A stretch of 64,000 nt of DNA from Salinibacterium sp. (GCA_015234465.1 JADGNA010000008.1:434001-498000), one strand, 5' to 3'. Shown: positions 40,931 to 51,949, counted from the stretch's first letter. Notes: generated by a model not told the origin, from the sequence alone. Numbers and translations are program-made.

Positions 40931-42697
40931 CTAGCGGCCACCTCCACCGCCGCCGCCACCGCCACCGCCCGAGACGGCGCCGCCGGTCGAACCGCCCGAG
41001 GAGGAGCTGAAGCTGGAGGTCGCGCTCGTGCTGACGCTGCCGATGCTGGAGGCGAAGAGGGCCGCATTGAAGGGACCAGAGCCGACGTACCAGTCGGGTG
41101 TGCTGCCCTGCTCCTGGTAGTAGCGCCCGAGCTCCTCCGCCCACTCCTTCTCGTGGCCGAAGAGCATGGCGTAGGGCAACAGCTTCTCGTTGAGCTTCAC
41201 GATCTGGGCCGCGTCGTCGGTGGGGATCGGCTCGCGCAGGGCGCCCTTGGGCGACTGCAGGTAGCGCAGGCGGTCGGCCTCCGCGAGTTCGATGTAGTCC
41301 TTGAGCCCCTTCATGTGGTCGCGCACCGCAACGCCGCGCTCGTCGAGGGGTGTCTTGATGAGCGGCATGAAGGAGAGGGCTCCCACGATGAGCGAGAGCG
41401 CGAGCGCGATGCCGGGCAGCCCGCCGCCGTAGGCGAGGTCGAGCGCAACAGCCGCGAAGATGATGCCCGCGACCATCGACACGGCACTGAAGATCAACAC
41501 GGGGGCGGCGACCTTGCCGGGGTACTTGCGCCGGTAGCCCTCCGCCACGAGCTGCTTGCCGACCCGCTCATAGAGCTTGCCGAGCTTCTTGGTCGCTTTC
41601 TCGTCCTGTTTGTCGAGGTCGCGGTGCTCTCCCGGCGTGAGGGTCGTGCCGAAGAGCGCGTGGAGGAACTCGCGTTCGTGCTCGTCGACGCCGTCCGCCG
41701 TCACGAACTGCAGGCGGTACTTCGGCTTCTTGATGAGCGGCGACATCCCTGCCTCGATGACACGGATGCGGCGGGCGACCGCGAGCGCGATGATCTGCGC
41801 GGGCGTGGCCTTGGCGCCCGCGCCCGCCACGAAGGCCGACTTCACGAGGGGTTCGCCGGGTGGTGGGCCGTATTCAGGGACGATGATGCCGCGCCCCGGA
41901 GCATCCGCCAGCTTCGTGCGGCGCACACGGAAGGCCCACAGCAACGCGACGATCGTGCCGCCGGCGCCGACGAAGGCGAGGGTCGGCCAGGGCGCGTCGA
42001 AGAAACCGCTCGGGCGCTCGGTGAAGGTGTCGGGCTCGAAACCGACCGCGATCGTGAGGTTCTCATACGGCCCCAGGTTGCGCGCCTCGAAGTCGAGGCC
42101 GTCGACCTCGGCCGGGTTCGCCTGGCCCTCTGCCCCCCAGACGGCGGCGACGTTACCCGTGAGCTTTTCCTCTAGGCCAGGCTCGAGGTGCACGGTCGCG
42201 CTGACAACGCCGAACGGCTGCGGCCATTCGAGACCGTTGACGTCCCAGTAGAACTCGTCCGAGTCAGTGTCGGGGTAGTAACGGTGCGCGTTGACCATCG
42301 TGTACTCGATCACGTAGGTCTGCTCGCCCCGCACGTAGTCGTCGCCGCCGAGAGCGAGCTCGATGCCGCCGTCGGCATCCTCCTCTTCCCATTCGACCGC
42401 CGCGCCCGTCTCGTCAGTGACCGAGACGACGGTCGGATGCGTCGGCAGCCCGTTGTAGCGGTCGGGGATGGTGCGCAGGATGCCCCGGTTCTGGTCGAAA
42501 TCGGGGAACACCGCGACGATCGTCTCGACCACACGCAGCGTCGCGCGCCCCTCCTCATTCGACCCGAGGTGGTAGTCGGCGTGGAAGCTCGCGAACTCGA
42601 AGTCCTCAACCCCGGCCTGGGCAGCTTGGACTGGCGCCGACCACACCCCGAGCAGGGCGAGGGCGGTGACGGCGAGCGCGGAGAGGAGACGTCTCAT
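40931..42697 (-). CDS. DUF2207-containing membrane protein with Gly-rich tail
   Basis: About 588 residues. A signal peptide (MRRLLSALAVTALALLGVWSAPVQA) leads to an extracellular DUF2207 domain (about 25-240: FHADYHLGSNEEGRATLRVVETIVAVFPDF..., RGILRTIPDRYNG). A membrane helix follows near 255, then cytoplasmic parts, two more helices near 415-450, and a C-terminal GGAVSGGGGGGGGGGGR. DUF2207 proteins are conserved in actinobacteria and function is unknown. TATCGT lies 7 nt before ATG 42697, a leaderless pattern. Confidence 0.88.
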   Translation of the reverse strand: MRRLLSALAVTALALLGVWSAPVQAAQAGVEDFEFASFHADYHLGSNEEGRATLRVVETIVAVFPDFDQNRGILRTIPDRYNGLPTHPTVVSVTDETGAAVEWEEEDADGGIELALGGDDYVRGEQTYVIEYTMVNAHRYYPDTDSDEFYWDVNGLEWPQPFGVVSATVHLEPGLEEKLTGNVAAVWGAEGQANPAEVDGLDFEARNLGPYENLTIAVGFEPDTFTERPSGFFDAPWPTLAFVGAGGTIVALLWAFRVRRTKLADAPGRGIIVPEYGPPPGEPLVKSAFVAGAGAKATPAQIIALAVARRIRVIEAGMSPLIKKPKYRLQFVTADGVDEHEREFLHALFGTTLTPGEHRDLDKQDEKATKKLGKLYERVGKQLVAEGYRRKYPGKVAAPVLIFSAVSMVAGIIFAAVALDLAYGGGLPGIALALSLIVGALSFMPLIKTPLDERGVAVRDHMKGLKDYIELAEADRLRYLQSPKGALREPIPTDDAAQIVKLNEKLLPYAMLFGHEKEWAEELGRYYQEQGSTPDWYVGSGPFNAALFASSIGSVSTSATSSFSSSSGGSTGGAVSGGGGGGGGGGGR

Positions 42698-42767
42698 ACA
42701 CGCCACGATAAGCGCCGAAGTGGTTGCACCGCGTCCACCGAGCGGCCGACGCCGCCAGGCGGACGCC

Positions 42768-43298
42768 TTAGAAGCTGACCTCGAATGACTCGATCCCCGA
42801 CCACGGGCTCGTCAGTTCGACGCGCTCCAGCAGCTGATCCTTCGGAACATCGAAGAAGAGCGTGGACTCGACGGACTTTCCTGCGTCGAGCGCCTGCATG
42901 CCGCCATCGGCAGCCGTTCCGGCCCAGTAGTCGGGAAAGTACTCCGTGTCGGAGGCGAGGCCCTTGACCTTCAGCTGCGAGAGGTCGATCGTCTCACCCG
43001 TACCGTTCTCGACATTGACCCCGACGGTGCAGTACTGGCCCACCGCCGTGAACTCGGGCTTGTCCTCGCCGACGCCGCTGATGCCGCAGATGCGACGTGT
43101 CACCGAGACCGCGACGCCATCCTCACTCGTGAATGCCTTGCCCACGTCGGAGTTCGCGGCCGGCGCCGAAGGCGGTGCGGCGTCTCCTGCGCAGCCGACG
43201 AGCGAGACGCCCAGCCCGGCGACAGCGAGTGCGACGGCGACCGAACGGCCGGAGCGGACCCATGCGCGACTCATCCGAGCGGTGACGTGCTTGGGCAT
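42768..43298 (-). CDS. DUF4352-type lipoprotein
   Basis: 176 residues. The long N-terminal signal peptide ends in lipobox LVGCAG (Cys about 36). The mature domain, with VAVSVTRRICGISG, YCTVGVNVENGTGETIDLSQLKVKG and GKSVESTLFFDVPKDQ, has the immunoglobulin-like pattern of DUF4352/TRF2-type extracellular lipoproteins. Two further cysteines may form a disulfide. GGAGG lies 6 nt before the ATG. No specific function is known. Divergent from the phosphoesterase gene. Confidence 0.82.
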   Translation of the reverse strand: MPKHVTARMSRAWVRSGRSVAVALAVAGLGVSLVGCAGDAAPPSAPAANSDVGKAFTSEDGVAVSVTRRICGISGVGEDKPEFTAVGQYCTVGVNVENGTGETIDLSQLKVKGLASDTEYFPDYWAGTAADGGMQALDAGKSVESTLFFDVPKDQLLERVELTSPWSGIESFEVSF

Positions 43299-43383
43299 GG
43301 AGCACCTCCAGGGCGTCTTTCAACATCGAAAGGAAACAATGCGGCCACGGCCGCGTCGGGTAAGACCCAAGTAAAGCGCGCGC

Positions 43384-43480
43384 ATTGACGCAAATGGCAG
43401 TCCCCACAATGGGTGCCGACAGCCCCTTCTCCCGCGCGTGACACACCCGAACTGGGGTGCGAATCGCCGCTTTGCGTTAA
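43384..43480. repeat. Degenerate inverted repeat in a divergent intergenic region (possible family A relative)
   Basis: ATTGACGCAAATGGC (43384-43398) and GCCGCTTTGCGTTAAT (about 43466-43481) form an imperfect inverted repeat. The sequence GACGCAAATG also occurs at the end of the family A element at 31411-31482 (reverse strand). The inner parts do not pair well, so membership in family A is uncertain. Confidence 0.35.
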
Positions 43481-43514
43481 TGCGCCGTTCGGATTCGAGT
43501 GATGGACTGGAGTC

Positions 43515-44462
43515 ATGTCCGGTTATACGGCCGCTCACCCACGGCCCGACCATTTCATCCTGCACCTCAGCGACACCCACCTTCTCGCTGGAGGCAAGCG
43601 CCTCTACGACCGCGTCGACAGCGAAGCGCGCCTCGCTGAACTCTTTGCGCGGCTCGAAGCATCCGGCGCTCGCCCGGAGGCGATCGTGCTCACGGGCGAC
43701 CTCGCCGACCACGGCGAGCCAGAGGCCTACGCCAAGCTTCGCGCGATCGTCGAACCGGCGGCGGAGCGCCTCGGGGCACAAGTCGTGTGGGTCATGGGCA
43801 ACCACGACGACCGGGGTGCGTTCCGCGAAGAGCTGCTCGACCAGCACCCCTCGACCAGGCCCGTCGACCGCGTGCACGACATCAACGGCCTCCGCATCAT
43901 CACGCTCGACTCGACCGTGCCAGGCCACCACCACGGCGAGGTGAGCGACGAGCAGCTCGACTGGCTCGCCGAGGAACTCGCCTCACCCGCGCCCCACGGC
44001 ACGATCCTCGCGATGCACCACCCGCCCGTGCCGAGCGTGCAGGATCTCGCGGTGCTCGTGGAACTTCGTGACCGCGGACCGCTCGCCGAGGTCCTGCGCG
44101 GCTCAGACATCCGGAGCATCATCGCGGGCCACCTGCACTACTCGACGACCGCGACCTTCGCCGGTATCCCCGTCTCGGTCGCATCCGCCACCTGCTACAC
44201 GCAGGACCTCGCGGGCGAGTTCGGTTCGACCATGCCGCGTGACGGAGCGCAGTCATACAACCTCATCCACGTCTACGACGACACCGTCATGCACACGGTC
44301 GTGCCCGTCGCAGCCTCCTCGACGCTCTCCTACACCTCGACCGACGAGACGGCGCAGATCCTCGCCCGTCACGGGGTGAGCATCCTGCCGCCGGCGAATG
44401 CGCCCGTGCCGGCGGAGCCGCCGCTGACGACGGGAGTGCTCGACCTGGTGCCAGTCGGCTAG
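43515..44462 (+). CDS. cpdA: Metallophosphoesterase, class-III cyclic-nucleotide phosphodiesterase type
   Basis: 315 residues with the calcineurin-like fold. Metal ligands appear in order: [41 protein letters not shown] and IAGHLHYST. This arrangement matches CpdA/Rv0805-like enzymes that hydrolyse cyclic nucleotides or related phosphodiesters. There is no signal peptide, so it is cytoplasmic. The C-terminal 50 residues are Pro/Thr-rich. The stop is one base from the convergent Stealth gene. Confidence 0.88.
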   Translation: MSGYTAAHPRPDHFILHLSDTHLLAGGKRLYDRVDSEARLAELFARLEASGARPEAIVLTGDLADHGEPEAYAKLRAIVEPAAERLGAQVVWVMGNHDDRGAFREELLDQHPSTRPVDRVHDINGLRIITLDSTVPGHHHGEVSDEQLDWLAEELASPAPHGTILAMHHPPVPSVQDLAVLVELRDRGPLAEVLRGSDIRSIIAGHLHYSTTATFAGIPVSVASATCYTQDLAGEFGSTMPRDGAQSYNLIHVYDDTVMHTVVPVAASSTLSYTSTDETAQILARHGVSILPPANAPVPAEPPLTTGVLDLVPVG

Positions 44463-44463
44463 C

Positions 44464-45996
44464 TCAGTCGGTTCCGTTCTCCCAGGGGGCAGCGATGGGG
44501 TAATAGCGCTCGAGGAACCCCAGCACCGCCTCGGCCCGCTCCATCGCGTCGAGTTCAGGAAATGACCCGTCGTTGAGGCAGAAGAAGTCGTAGTTGCGCC
44601 GCTTCAGCAGCCGCTTCATGTCCTTCACGCCCTGCCGCGCGGTCGTGTCGACGTAGCGCACCTTGGCTGTGGGCTGGATGACCGCGCGACCCGTCATGAG
44701 GGCGTAGTAGTGGTAGAAGGAGTTGGTCACCGAGATGTCGGTCGCCTGCCGGAACTGCGCGGCGGCCGTGCGCGCGAACTCCTCCGGGAACTCCGCCTCC
44801 AGCTCGTGCAGCACGGAACGACGCAGGGGCGCGGCGGCATGCTCAAGATGGTGCGTGATCGTCACGCCGAAGCGGTCCTTGAGGATCCCGCGGTTGGTGC
44901 GTGCCGCGTTCTCGAAGCCGCTGCGGCTGGGATGGTTCTCCCCCATGCCGATGCGCGTCTCCGACAGGATGAACTTGCTCACGCCGCCGGGAGAGAAGAA
45001 CATCTCAGGCCCGACCGCGCGGCCGAAGAACATGTCATCGTTCGAGTAGAGGAAGTGCTCGCTGAGCCCCTCGATGTGGTGCAGTTGGCTCTCGACCGCG
45101 TGCGAGTTGTGGGTCGGCAGCACGCTCGTGTCGGCGAAGAACTGCTCGCTCCGCAGCAGCGTGACCCTCGGATGCTCGGCCAGCCAGGAGGGCCGCGGCG
45201 AGTCGGTCACGATGTAGATGTTGCGGATCCACGGCGCGAAGAGATACACGGAGCGAAGCGCGTACCTGAGCTCATCGATCTGGCGGAAGCGCGCCTCGTG
45301 GTCGTCGCCCTCGCCCACGACGTAGCTCGCCATGCGCGCCGCACGCTGCCGCTGGTACTCCTCGGATGACCCGTCGACCCACGAGAAGATGATGTCGATG
45401 TCAAAGCTCACGTCGAGGCTCGAGGGTTCAAACATGCCCCGCAGGGTCGGCCACTGCTTGCCGTAGAGCTCGACGGTGTCCCGCACGATCTCCGAGGTGG
45501 GCGTGTGAGGTCGCTGCAGGATGTTGGGGCGAGGGGCGATGACCTCGCCACAGATCTCGTCCCACTCCCACAGCTCGAGGGGAACACCGCTCTCGTGCTC
45601 GTAGCGCAGCGTGCCGTGCTCGGAGGCACGAGGACGGTAGAGCGTGAAGGCCCGCGCCGCCGGATCGGGTGACAGGGCACCGTCCGCGAGCGTCACAGAG
45701 CGCCCCACGGCGGATCGATCGACACGGATGCCGCGGGCACCCAGATCTGCGCGCGCTGCCTTCGCCATCCTCATGGTGCGGGAGCGGAAGGGCTCCGTCC
45801 GGCACGCCGAGGCGAGCGCGGCTTCGAGCCGCTCACGCTCGGCGAGGTCGACGACGACGATCGGTCGCGGGCCCTGCCTGCGCACGAGGAAGAAGTCGAT
45901 GCCGTTGGCGGTGAGCACGTCGCGCACGAAGTCGAGGTCGGCGCGGAACGCCTGCCACGGGGTGAGGCCGTCGCAGGCAAGGGAAGAGAGAGTCAT
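44464..45996 (-). CDS. Stealth-family hexose-1-phosphate transferase-like protein
   Basis: 510 residues. The four Stealth conserved regions are recognisable: CR1 DIIFSWVDGSSEEYQ (about 199-213), CR2 RQIDELRYALRSVYLFAPWIRNIYIVTD (about 237-265), CR3 THNSHAVESQLHHIEGLSEHFLYSNDD (about 292-320) and CR4 NYDFFCLNDGS (about 466-476). Such proteins transfer sugar-1-phosphate groups to build phosphodiester-linked surface polysaccharides. The N-terminal 190 residues form an additional domain. No other polysaccharide genes are nearby. ATG 45996 is used; a GTG ten codons upstream (46026) is possible, and neither has a clear ribosome-binding site. Confidence 0.9.
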   Translation of the reverse strand: MTLSSLACDGLTPWQAFRADLDFVRDVLTANGIDFFLVRRQGPRPIVVVDLAERERLEAALASACRTEPFRSRTMRMAKAARADLGARGIRVDRSAVGRSVTLADGALSPDPAARAFTLYRPRASEHGTLRYEHESGVPLELWEWDEICGEVIAPRPNILQRPHTPTSEIVRDTVELYGKQWPTLRGMFEPSSLDVSFDIDIIFSWVDGSSEEYQRQRAARMASYVVGEGDDHEARFRQIDELRYALRSVYLFAPWIRNIYIVTDSPRPSWLAEHPRVTLLRSEQFFADTSVLPTHNSHAVESQLHHIEGLSEHFLYSNDDMFFGRAVGPEMFFSPGGVSKFILSETRIGMGENHPSRSGFENAARTNRGILKDRFGVTITHHLEHAAAPLRRSVLHELEAEFPEEFARTAAAQFRQATDISVTNSFYHYYALMTGRAVIQPTAKVRYVDTTARQGVKDMKRLLKRRNYDFFCLNDGSFPELDAMERAEAVLGFLERYYPIAAPWENGTD

Positions 45997-46078
45997 GTAG
46001 GCCCAATCGTTCGAGCCTGGGCCCACATGAATGAAGGGGCCCGTCAGCCTTCCCCAGCATAACGAGGCGCGTGGGGGG

Positions 46079-46300
46079 TCACTGCGCCGATGAGAGCCCC
46101 CGTGCGATCTCCGCGATCCGCTCGTCGCTCAGCTCAACGCCGGTCTCGCGCACCCGCTGCCGCAACATCTGCTCTGCCGATTCATGCGTGTGGCCCTCGC
46201 GAATATCTGAGCGCACCTGCTCGATGATGCCGTCGAGACGCTGCTCATTGCTGGCGTCGTCGCTGCCGTCCTGGATGGGGCCGTCCTGTGTCTCACGCAT
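46079..46300 (-). CDS. Small acidic hypothetical protein, 73 residues
   Basis: MRETQDGPIQDGSDDASNEQ opens the protein, and the rest is helical (QRLDGIIEQVRSDIREG, AEQMLRQRVRETGVELSDERIAEIARGLS). It is highly charged and soluble, with no motif. Codon bias is like that of real genes. I do not recognise a function. It is upstream of the Stealth gene on the same strand, with a gap of 82 bp. Confidence 0.65.
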   Translation of the reverse strand: MRETQDGPIQDGSDDASNEQRLDGIIEQVRSDIREGHTHESAEQMLRQRVRETGVELSDERIAEIARGLSSAQ

Positions 46301-46469
46301 GACGCCATCGTGCGACGGGCACCCTACGGTTGCCTGAATGCGCGGGCGCCTCGGCTGTGCGGGAGGTTTCAGCCAAGAAATCGCGTGGAAACTGTGCGAT
46401 TCGACCCCCGGGTACGGCGGATGTCGCGAGAGACTATGTCTGGATCCGCGAAGGGACAACACGCGCACC

Positions 46470-46886
46470 ATGCCTGACCTCCACAACATACGACTGCCAG
46501 CCGGGTGGTACCCCGACCCCAGTGGGGCCGACCACCGTCGCTGGTGGGACGGCAAGACGTGGACGCAGCACACCGCGCCGTTCCAGCGTCCCGCCCCCGT
46601 CTACGACGTCGTGGACCTTGTGGAGCAGAAGGCGACACCGCGCGACGGCGAGGACGCCGAGACATCCGCGCCCGCGGCGCCGCGTCGCATCCGCACCGCT
46701 GCCCGCATCGGCCGAGGCCTCGCGGCCCTCGCACACAAGCTGCCATTCGGGCTTCCCGCTCCCGCGGACGAGCCGCAGGACGACAGGGTCGAGGGGCCCC
46801 CGCCCGCACCGCCGGCTCCCCCCGCTCGCCCCAAGGGCGCCACCGCCAAGAAGGCGGCGCCCCGACGGTCGCGCGCCCGCCACTGA
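46470..46886 (+). CDS. DUF2510-domain protein
   Basis: 138 residues. The N-terminal DUF2510 motif LPAGWYPDPSGADHRRWWDGKTWTQHTAPF (about 8-37) is a short Trp-rich module common at the N-terminus of actinobacterial membrane proteins. Here no membrane segment follows; the remainder is a Pro/Ala/Lys/Arg-rich, probably disordered, basic tail. It may bind nucleic acid or a membrane surface, but that is speculation. AAGGGA lies upstream of the ATG. Confidence 0.82.
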   Translation: MPDLHNIRLPAGWYPDPSGADHRRWWDGKTWTQHTAPFQRPAPVYDVVDLVEQKATPRDGEDAETSAPAAPRRIRTAARIGRGLAALAHKLPFGLPAPADEPQDDRVEGPPPAPPAPPARPKGATAKKAAPRRSRARH

Positions 46887-46996
46887 GCTTGGCACTCGCC
46901 CCCGACGCCGAACTCACCCCCGAAGCGGGGATGCCGCTACACCCGGCCGACTGGTTACCGTGAACCGAATCGTCACAGACCGGAGGGGGACCGGGC

Positions 46997-47662
46997 GTGA
47001 GCTTTACCGGACAGGATTACCCGAACCAGTCCGCACCGGGGTTCCGCGACCCTCGCGCGCTCAGCGAGGAGGAGTGGCGAGCCTCGCTGCCATCGTTCGG
47101 ACAGCAGCTCGGCACGGGGCTCGGGCAGGCCAGCTCGGGCGCGGTGCGCACCGAGGCAGCGCCGAGCGTCGCGCCCTTCAGCACCCAGGATCGACTGCGC
47201 AGCTGGCGCGCGACGCCCACGACGAGCAATACCCCCTGGGTGTGGTGGCTCATCGCAACCCCGATCCTCGGGAGCCTCGCGATGTGGCCCATCGTCTTCG
47301 CGGTGTTCGGCTTCGAGAACGTCCTGCTCCTCCTCGCGAGCGAAGACGACCCCGCGGCGCTTCGCCTGGTCGGTTTCTTCTTCTGCATGGCGATCGTGAT
47401 CTTCACCGTCACGATGCTCCTGGGCTTCGCAGACCGCGCGGCCCTGCGAAGGCTCGGCCACAGCCGCACCGCCTCTCCGTGGTGGCAGCTGCTCAGCCAG
47501 CTCGTCTACCTCATCGTCCGCACGGTGCACGCGAATGCGCAGACCGGGCGCGGAGCCGCGCCGCTCGTCGTCTTCCTCTGCCTACAGATCGCACCGTTCG
47601 TGCTGGGCGTGATCGCCGCCATCGCGATCCCCGCATTCATCGCAGCCTCCTCGACCCCGTGA
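46997..47662 (+). CDS. Membrane protein with three predicted helices, 221 residues
   Basis: I do not recognise the family. A hydrophilic N-terminus (about 1-75) includes LSEEEWRASLPSFGQQLG. It is followed by helices at about 78-105 (VWWLIATPILGSLAMWPIVFAVFGF), 120-145 (LVGFFFCMAIVIFTVTMLLGF) and 192-218 (LVVFLCLQIAPFVLGVIAAIAIP). GTG 46997 is 110 bp after the DUF2510 gene, and the two may be co-transcribed. No catalytic motif. Confidence 0.75.
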   Translation: MSFTGQDYPNQSAPGFRDPRALSEEEWRASLPSFGQQLGTGLGQASSGAVRTEAAPSVAPFSTQDRLRSWRATPTTSNTPWVWWLIATPILGSLAMWPIVFAVFGFENVLLLLASEDDPAALRLVGFFFCMAIVIFTVTMLLGFADRAALRRLGHSRTASPWWQLLSQLVYLIVRTVHANAQTGRGAAPLVVFLCLQIAPFVLGVIAAIAIPAFIAASSTP

Positions 47663-47674
47663 GACGCTGAACAC

Positions 47675-48442
47675 ATGGCCAACTCACCGAGTGGCGACTC
47701 CCTAATCTCTCGTGTCGTCCGCATCCTCGAGACCTTCGACACGGATCGCACGAGCCGCAGCGTCTCAGATATCGCCCGGCGCACGGGCATCCCGTCGTCG
47801 ACGACCCACCGCCTCGTCGCGGAACTGAGCGAGCATGGCCTGCTCGAGCGCGACGAGCGCGGCAACGTGCACGTCGGGATGCACCTCTGGGAGCTGGCGA
47901 TGCGCGGCTCACAGGCGCTGCGACTGCGCCAGATCGCGATCCCATTCATGGAGAGCGTGCAGGCCAAGGTGCGCCAGCACACGCAGCTGGCGGTGCTGGA
48001 AGACGACGAGGCACTCTTCATCGAGCGACTGTCGAGCCGCGACTCGGGCGCGAACATCACACGGATCGCGGGGCGCCTGCCGCTGCATGCCTCGTCGTCC
48101 GGCCTCGTGCTGCTGGCCTATGCGGATGCCGCGCTGCAGGACCGCGTGCTCGCGGGTGAGTTGCAGCAGCGTTCGGCCGAGACCGTGACCGACCCTGCCC
48201 GCCTGCGTTCGATGATCGGCGAGATCCGGCGCATCGGGCACGTGATCGCCCCCGGCTACATCGCGCCGGAATCGGTCGGCGTCGCGGTACCGGTCAAGGG
48301 CCCGGGCGGCGGCACGATCGCGGCGCTCTCGGTGGTGCTCCCGCGCGACCACGGCGACTTCGGCACCGTCGTGATGTATCTCAAGTCGGCCTCGACGGGA
48401 ATCACCCGCGCAATGCGGGATTCCCGGAATTTCTCCCATTGA
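47675..48442 (+). CDS. IclR-family transcriptional regulator (PobR-like by context)
   Basis: 255 residues. The N-terminal winged helix (SLISRVVRILETFDTDRTSRSVSDIARRTGIPSSTTHRLVAELSEHGLLERDERGNVHVG) and the C-terminal IclR effector domain (MESVQAKVRQHTQLAVLEDDEALFIERL, PLHASSSGLVLLAYA, GEIRRIGHVIAPGYIAPESVGVAVPV) are both complete. It lies directly upstream of pobA in the same direction. IclR proteins commonly activate aromatic catabolic genes, so control of pobA by 4-hydroxybenzoate is a reasonable inference. Confidence 0.9.
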   Translation: MANSPSGDSLISRVVRILETFDTDRTSRSVSDIARRTGIPSSTTHRLVAELSEHGLLERDERGNVHVGMHLWELAMRGSQALRLRQIAIPFMESVQAKVRQHTQLAVLEDDEALFIERLSSRDSGANITRIAGRLPLHASSSGLVLLAYADAALQDRVLAGELQQRSAETVTDPARLRSMIGEIRRIGHVIAPGYIAPESVGVAVPVKGPGGGTIAALSVVLPRDHGDFGTVVMYLKSASTGITRAMRDSRNFSH

Positions 48443-48449
48443 ACGGGAA
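48421..48449. promoter_or_regulatory. Candidate IclR site before pobA
   Basis: TTCCCG (48421-48426) and CGGGAA (48444-48449) form an inverted repeat with a 17-bp spacer at the end of the IclR gene, about 105 bp upstream of the pobA ATG. TTCCCGGAA at 48421-48429 is itself palindromic. Placement fits an activator site, though it overlaps coding sequence. Weak evidence. Confidence 0.3.
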
Positions 48450-48552
48450 GTAAGTTCATCCCGGGTCGCTCGCTGTCCACAATGGCAGCAGGGCCCACAA
48501 CCGGCCTCCACTGACACCCGCGGCGCTCCGCCGCGCAGACGAAGGAGTCGCC

Positions 48553-49743
48553 ATGACTGAGACGATCCGCACCCAGGTGGGCATTGTAGGCGCAGGCCCC
48601 GCCGGCCTCCTGCTCTCCCACCTCCTCGACCGCGCGGGCATCTCCTCGGTCGTGATCGACAAGCGCAGCCGCGAGGACATCGAGAAGACGATCCGCGCAG
48701 GCATCCTCGAGCAGGGCACCGTCGACGTGCTCGTCAACACGGGCGTGAGCGACCGCGTGCTCCGCGACGGCCACAAGCACGACGGCATCGAACTGCGCTT
48801 CCAGGGCGAGGGCCACCGCATCGACTTCCCGTCGCTCGTCGGCCGCTCCGTCTACCTCTACCCGCAGCACGAGGTGCTGATCGACCTCATCGCCTCGCGT
48901 CTCGCCGCGGGAGCAGACATCCGCTTCGGTGCCAGCGATGCCGCACTGCACGGCCAGCTCAGCGACAGCCCCAGCATCAGCTTCACGGATGACTCGGGGC
49001 AGGACTTCGTGCTCGAATGCGACTTCATCGCGGGCACCGACGGCTCGCAGGGCATCGCCAAGTGGTCGATCCCCGAGAACGACCGCCGCGACTTCTTCCG
49101 CCCCTACCCCTTCGCCTGGTTCGGCATCCTCGCGGAGGCGCCGCCCAGCAGCGAGGAACTCATCTACAGCGCGGGCGACAACGGCTTTGCCCTCATCAGT
49201 CAGCGCAGCGAGACCGTGCAGCGCATGTACTTCCAGTGCGACCCCGAGACCGACACGAACACCTGGGGCGAGGAGCAGATCTGGGACGAGCTGCAGGCGC
49301 GCGTGCCCGGTCACGAGCTCAAGCGCGGACACATCTTCCAGAAAGACGTGCTCCAGTTCCGCTCCTACGTCTGCGAGACCATGCAGTACGGCCGCATGTT
49401 CCTCGCAGGCGACGCGGCCCACACGGTGCCGCCGACCGGCGCCAAGGGCATGAACCTCGCGGTCGCCGACGTGCTCGTGCTCGCCGACGCCATGACGGCC
49501 TACTTCGACAACGGCAGCACCGAGAAGCTCGACAACTACGCCCCCACCGCACTCAAGCGCATCTGGCGCGGCCAGCAGTTCTCCTACTGGATGACGTCAA
49601 TGCTGCACGCGACCCCCGACGAGCACCCCTTCGACAAGCAGCGCCGCTACGGCGAACTCGAGACGGTGACAAGCTCGACCGCCGGCCAGACGTACCTGGC
49701 GGAGGCGTACACGGGCTGGCCCTTCGACGTGGGGTACAACTAG
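48553..49743 (+). CDS. pobA: 4-hydroxybenzoate 3-monooxygenase
   Basis: 396 residues, the standard PobA length. It hydroxylates 4-hydroxybenzoate to protocatechuate. The FAD-binding motif [17 protein letters not shown], the substrate-side segment HDGIELRFQGEGHRIDF, ISQRSETVQRMYF (Ser and Arg at the substrate carboxylate positions) and the second FAD motif AGDAAHTVPPTGAKGMNLAVADV are present. The segment RSREDIEKTIRAGILEQG is the cofactor-specificity helix, and its sequence differs from the NADPH-type Pseudomonas enzyme. AAGGAG is well placed before the ATG. No protocatechuate-ring-cleavage genes follow here. Confidence 0.96.
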   Translation: MTETIRTQVGIVGAGPAGLLLSHLLDRAGISSVVIDKRSREDIEKTIRAGILEQGTVDVLVNTGVSDRVLRDGHKHDGIELRFQGEGHRIDFPSLVGRSVYLYPQHEVLIDLIASRLAAGADIRFGASDAALHGQLSDSPSISFTDDSGQDFVLECDFIAGTDGSQGIAKWSIPENDRRDFFRPYPFAWFGILAEAPPSSEELIYSAGDNGFALISQRSETVQRMYFQCDPETDTNTWGEEQIWDELQARVPGHELKRGHIFQKDVLQFRSYVCETMQYGRMFLAGDAAHTVPPTGAKGMNLAVADVLVLADAMTAYFDNGSTEKLDNYAPTALKRIWRGQQFSYWMTSMLHATPDEHPFDKQRRYGELETVTSSTAGQTYLAEAYTGWPFDVGYN

Positions 49744-49751
49744 GTCTCACC

Positions 49752-49810
49752 GCCGAGTTGCCCACTTCCGGCCCTCCGCGTAAGAGCGAAGGCTTGAAGT
49801 GGGCAACTCG
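49752..49810. repeat. GAGTTGCCCA intergenic hairpin (family B, copy 2)
   Basis: CGAGTTGCCCACTTC (49754-49768) pairs perfectly over 15 bp with GAAGTGGGCAACTCG (49796-49810), with a 27-nt loop. It lies 10 bp after the pobA stop, so it may serve as a terminator despite lacking a T-tract. The left arm and its flank match the element at 9316-9341 at 24 of 26 positions. Confidence 0.85.
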
Positions 49811-49903
49811 CATTTGTGGTTGCGTCAAAGCCAACCCGCGCCCGGCGCTTCGAGGATGTCGCAACTGACCAAGCGACATGGGCACGGATGCCGCGCCCGC
49901 TAG

Positions 49904-51949
<2,046 letters not shown>

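Noticed and set aside
40244-42175. 643-codon plus-strand frame opposite the DnaJ-NERD and DUF2207 genes
   Set aside because: It spans two real genes and the gap between them, with no recognisable domain; typical antisense shadow in high-GC DNA.
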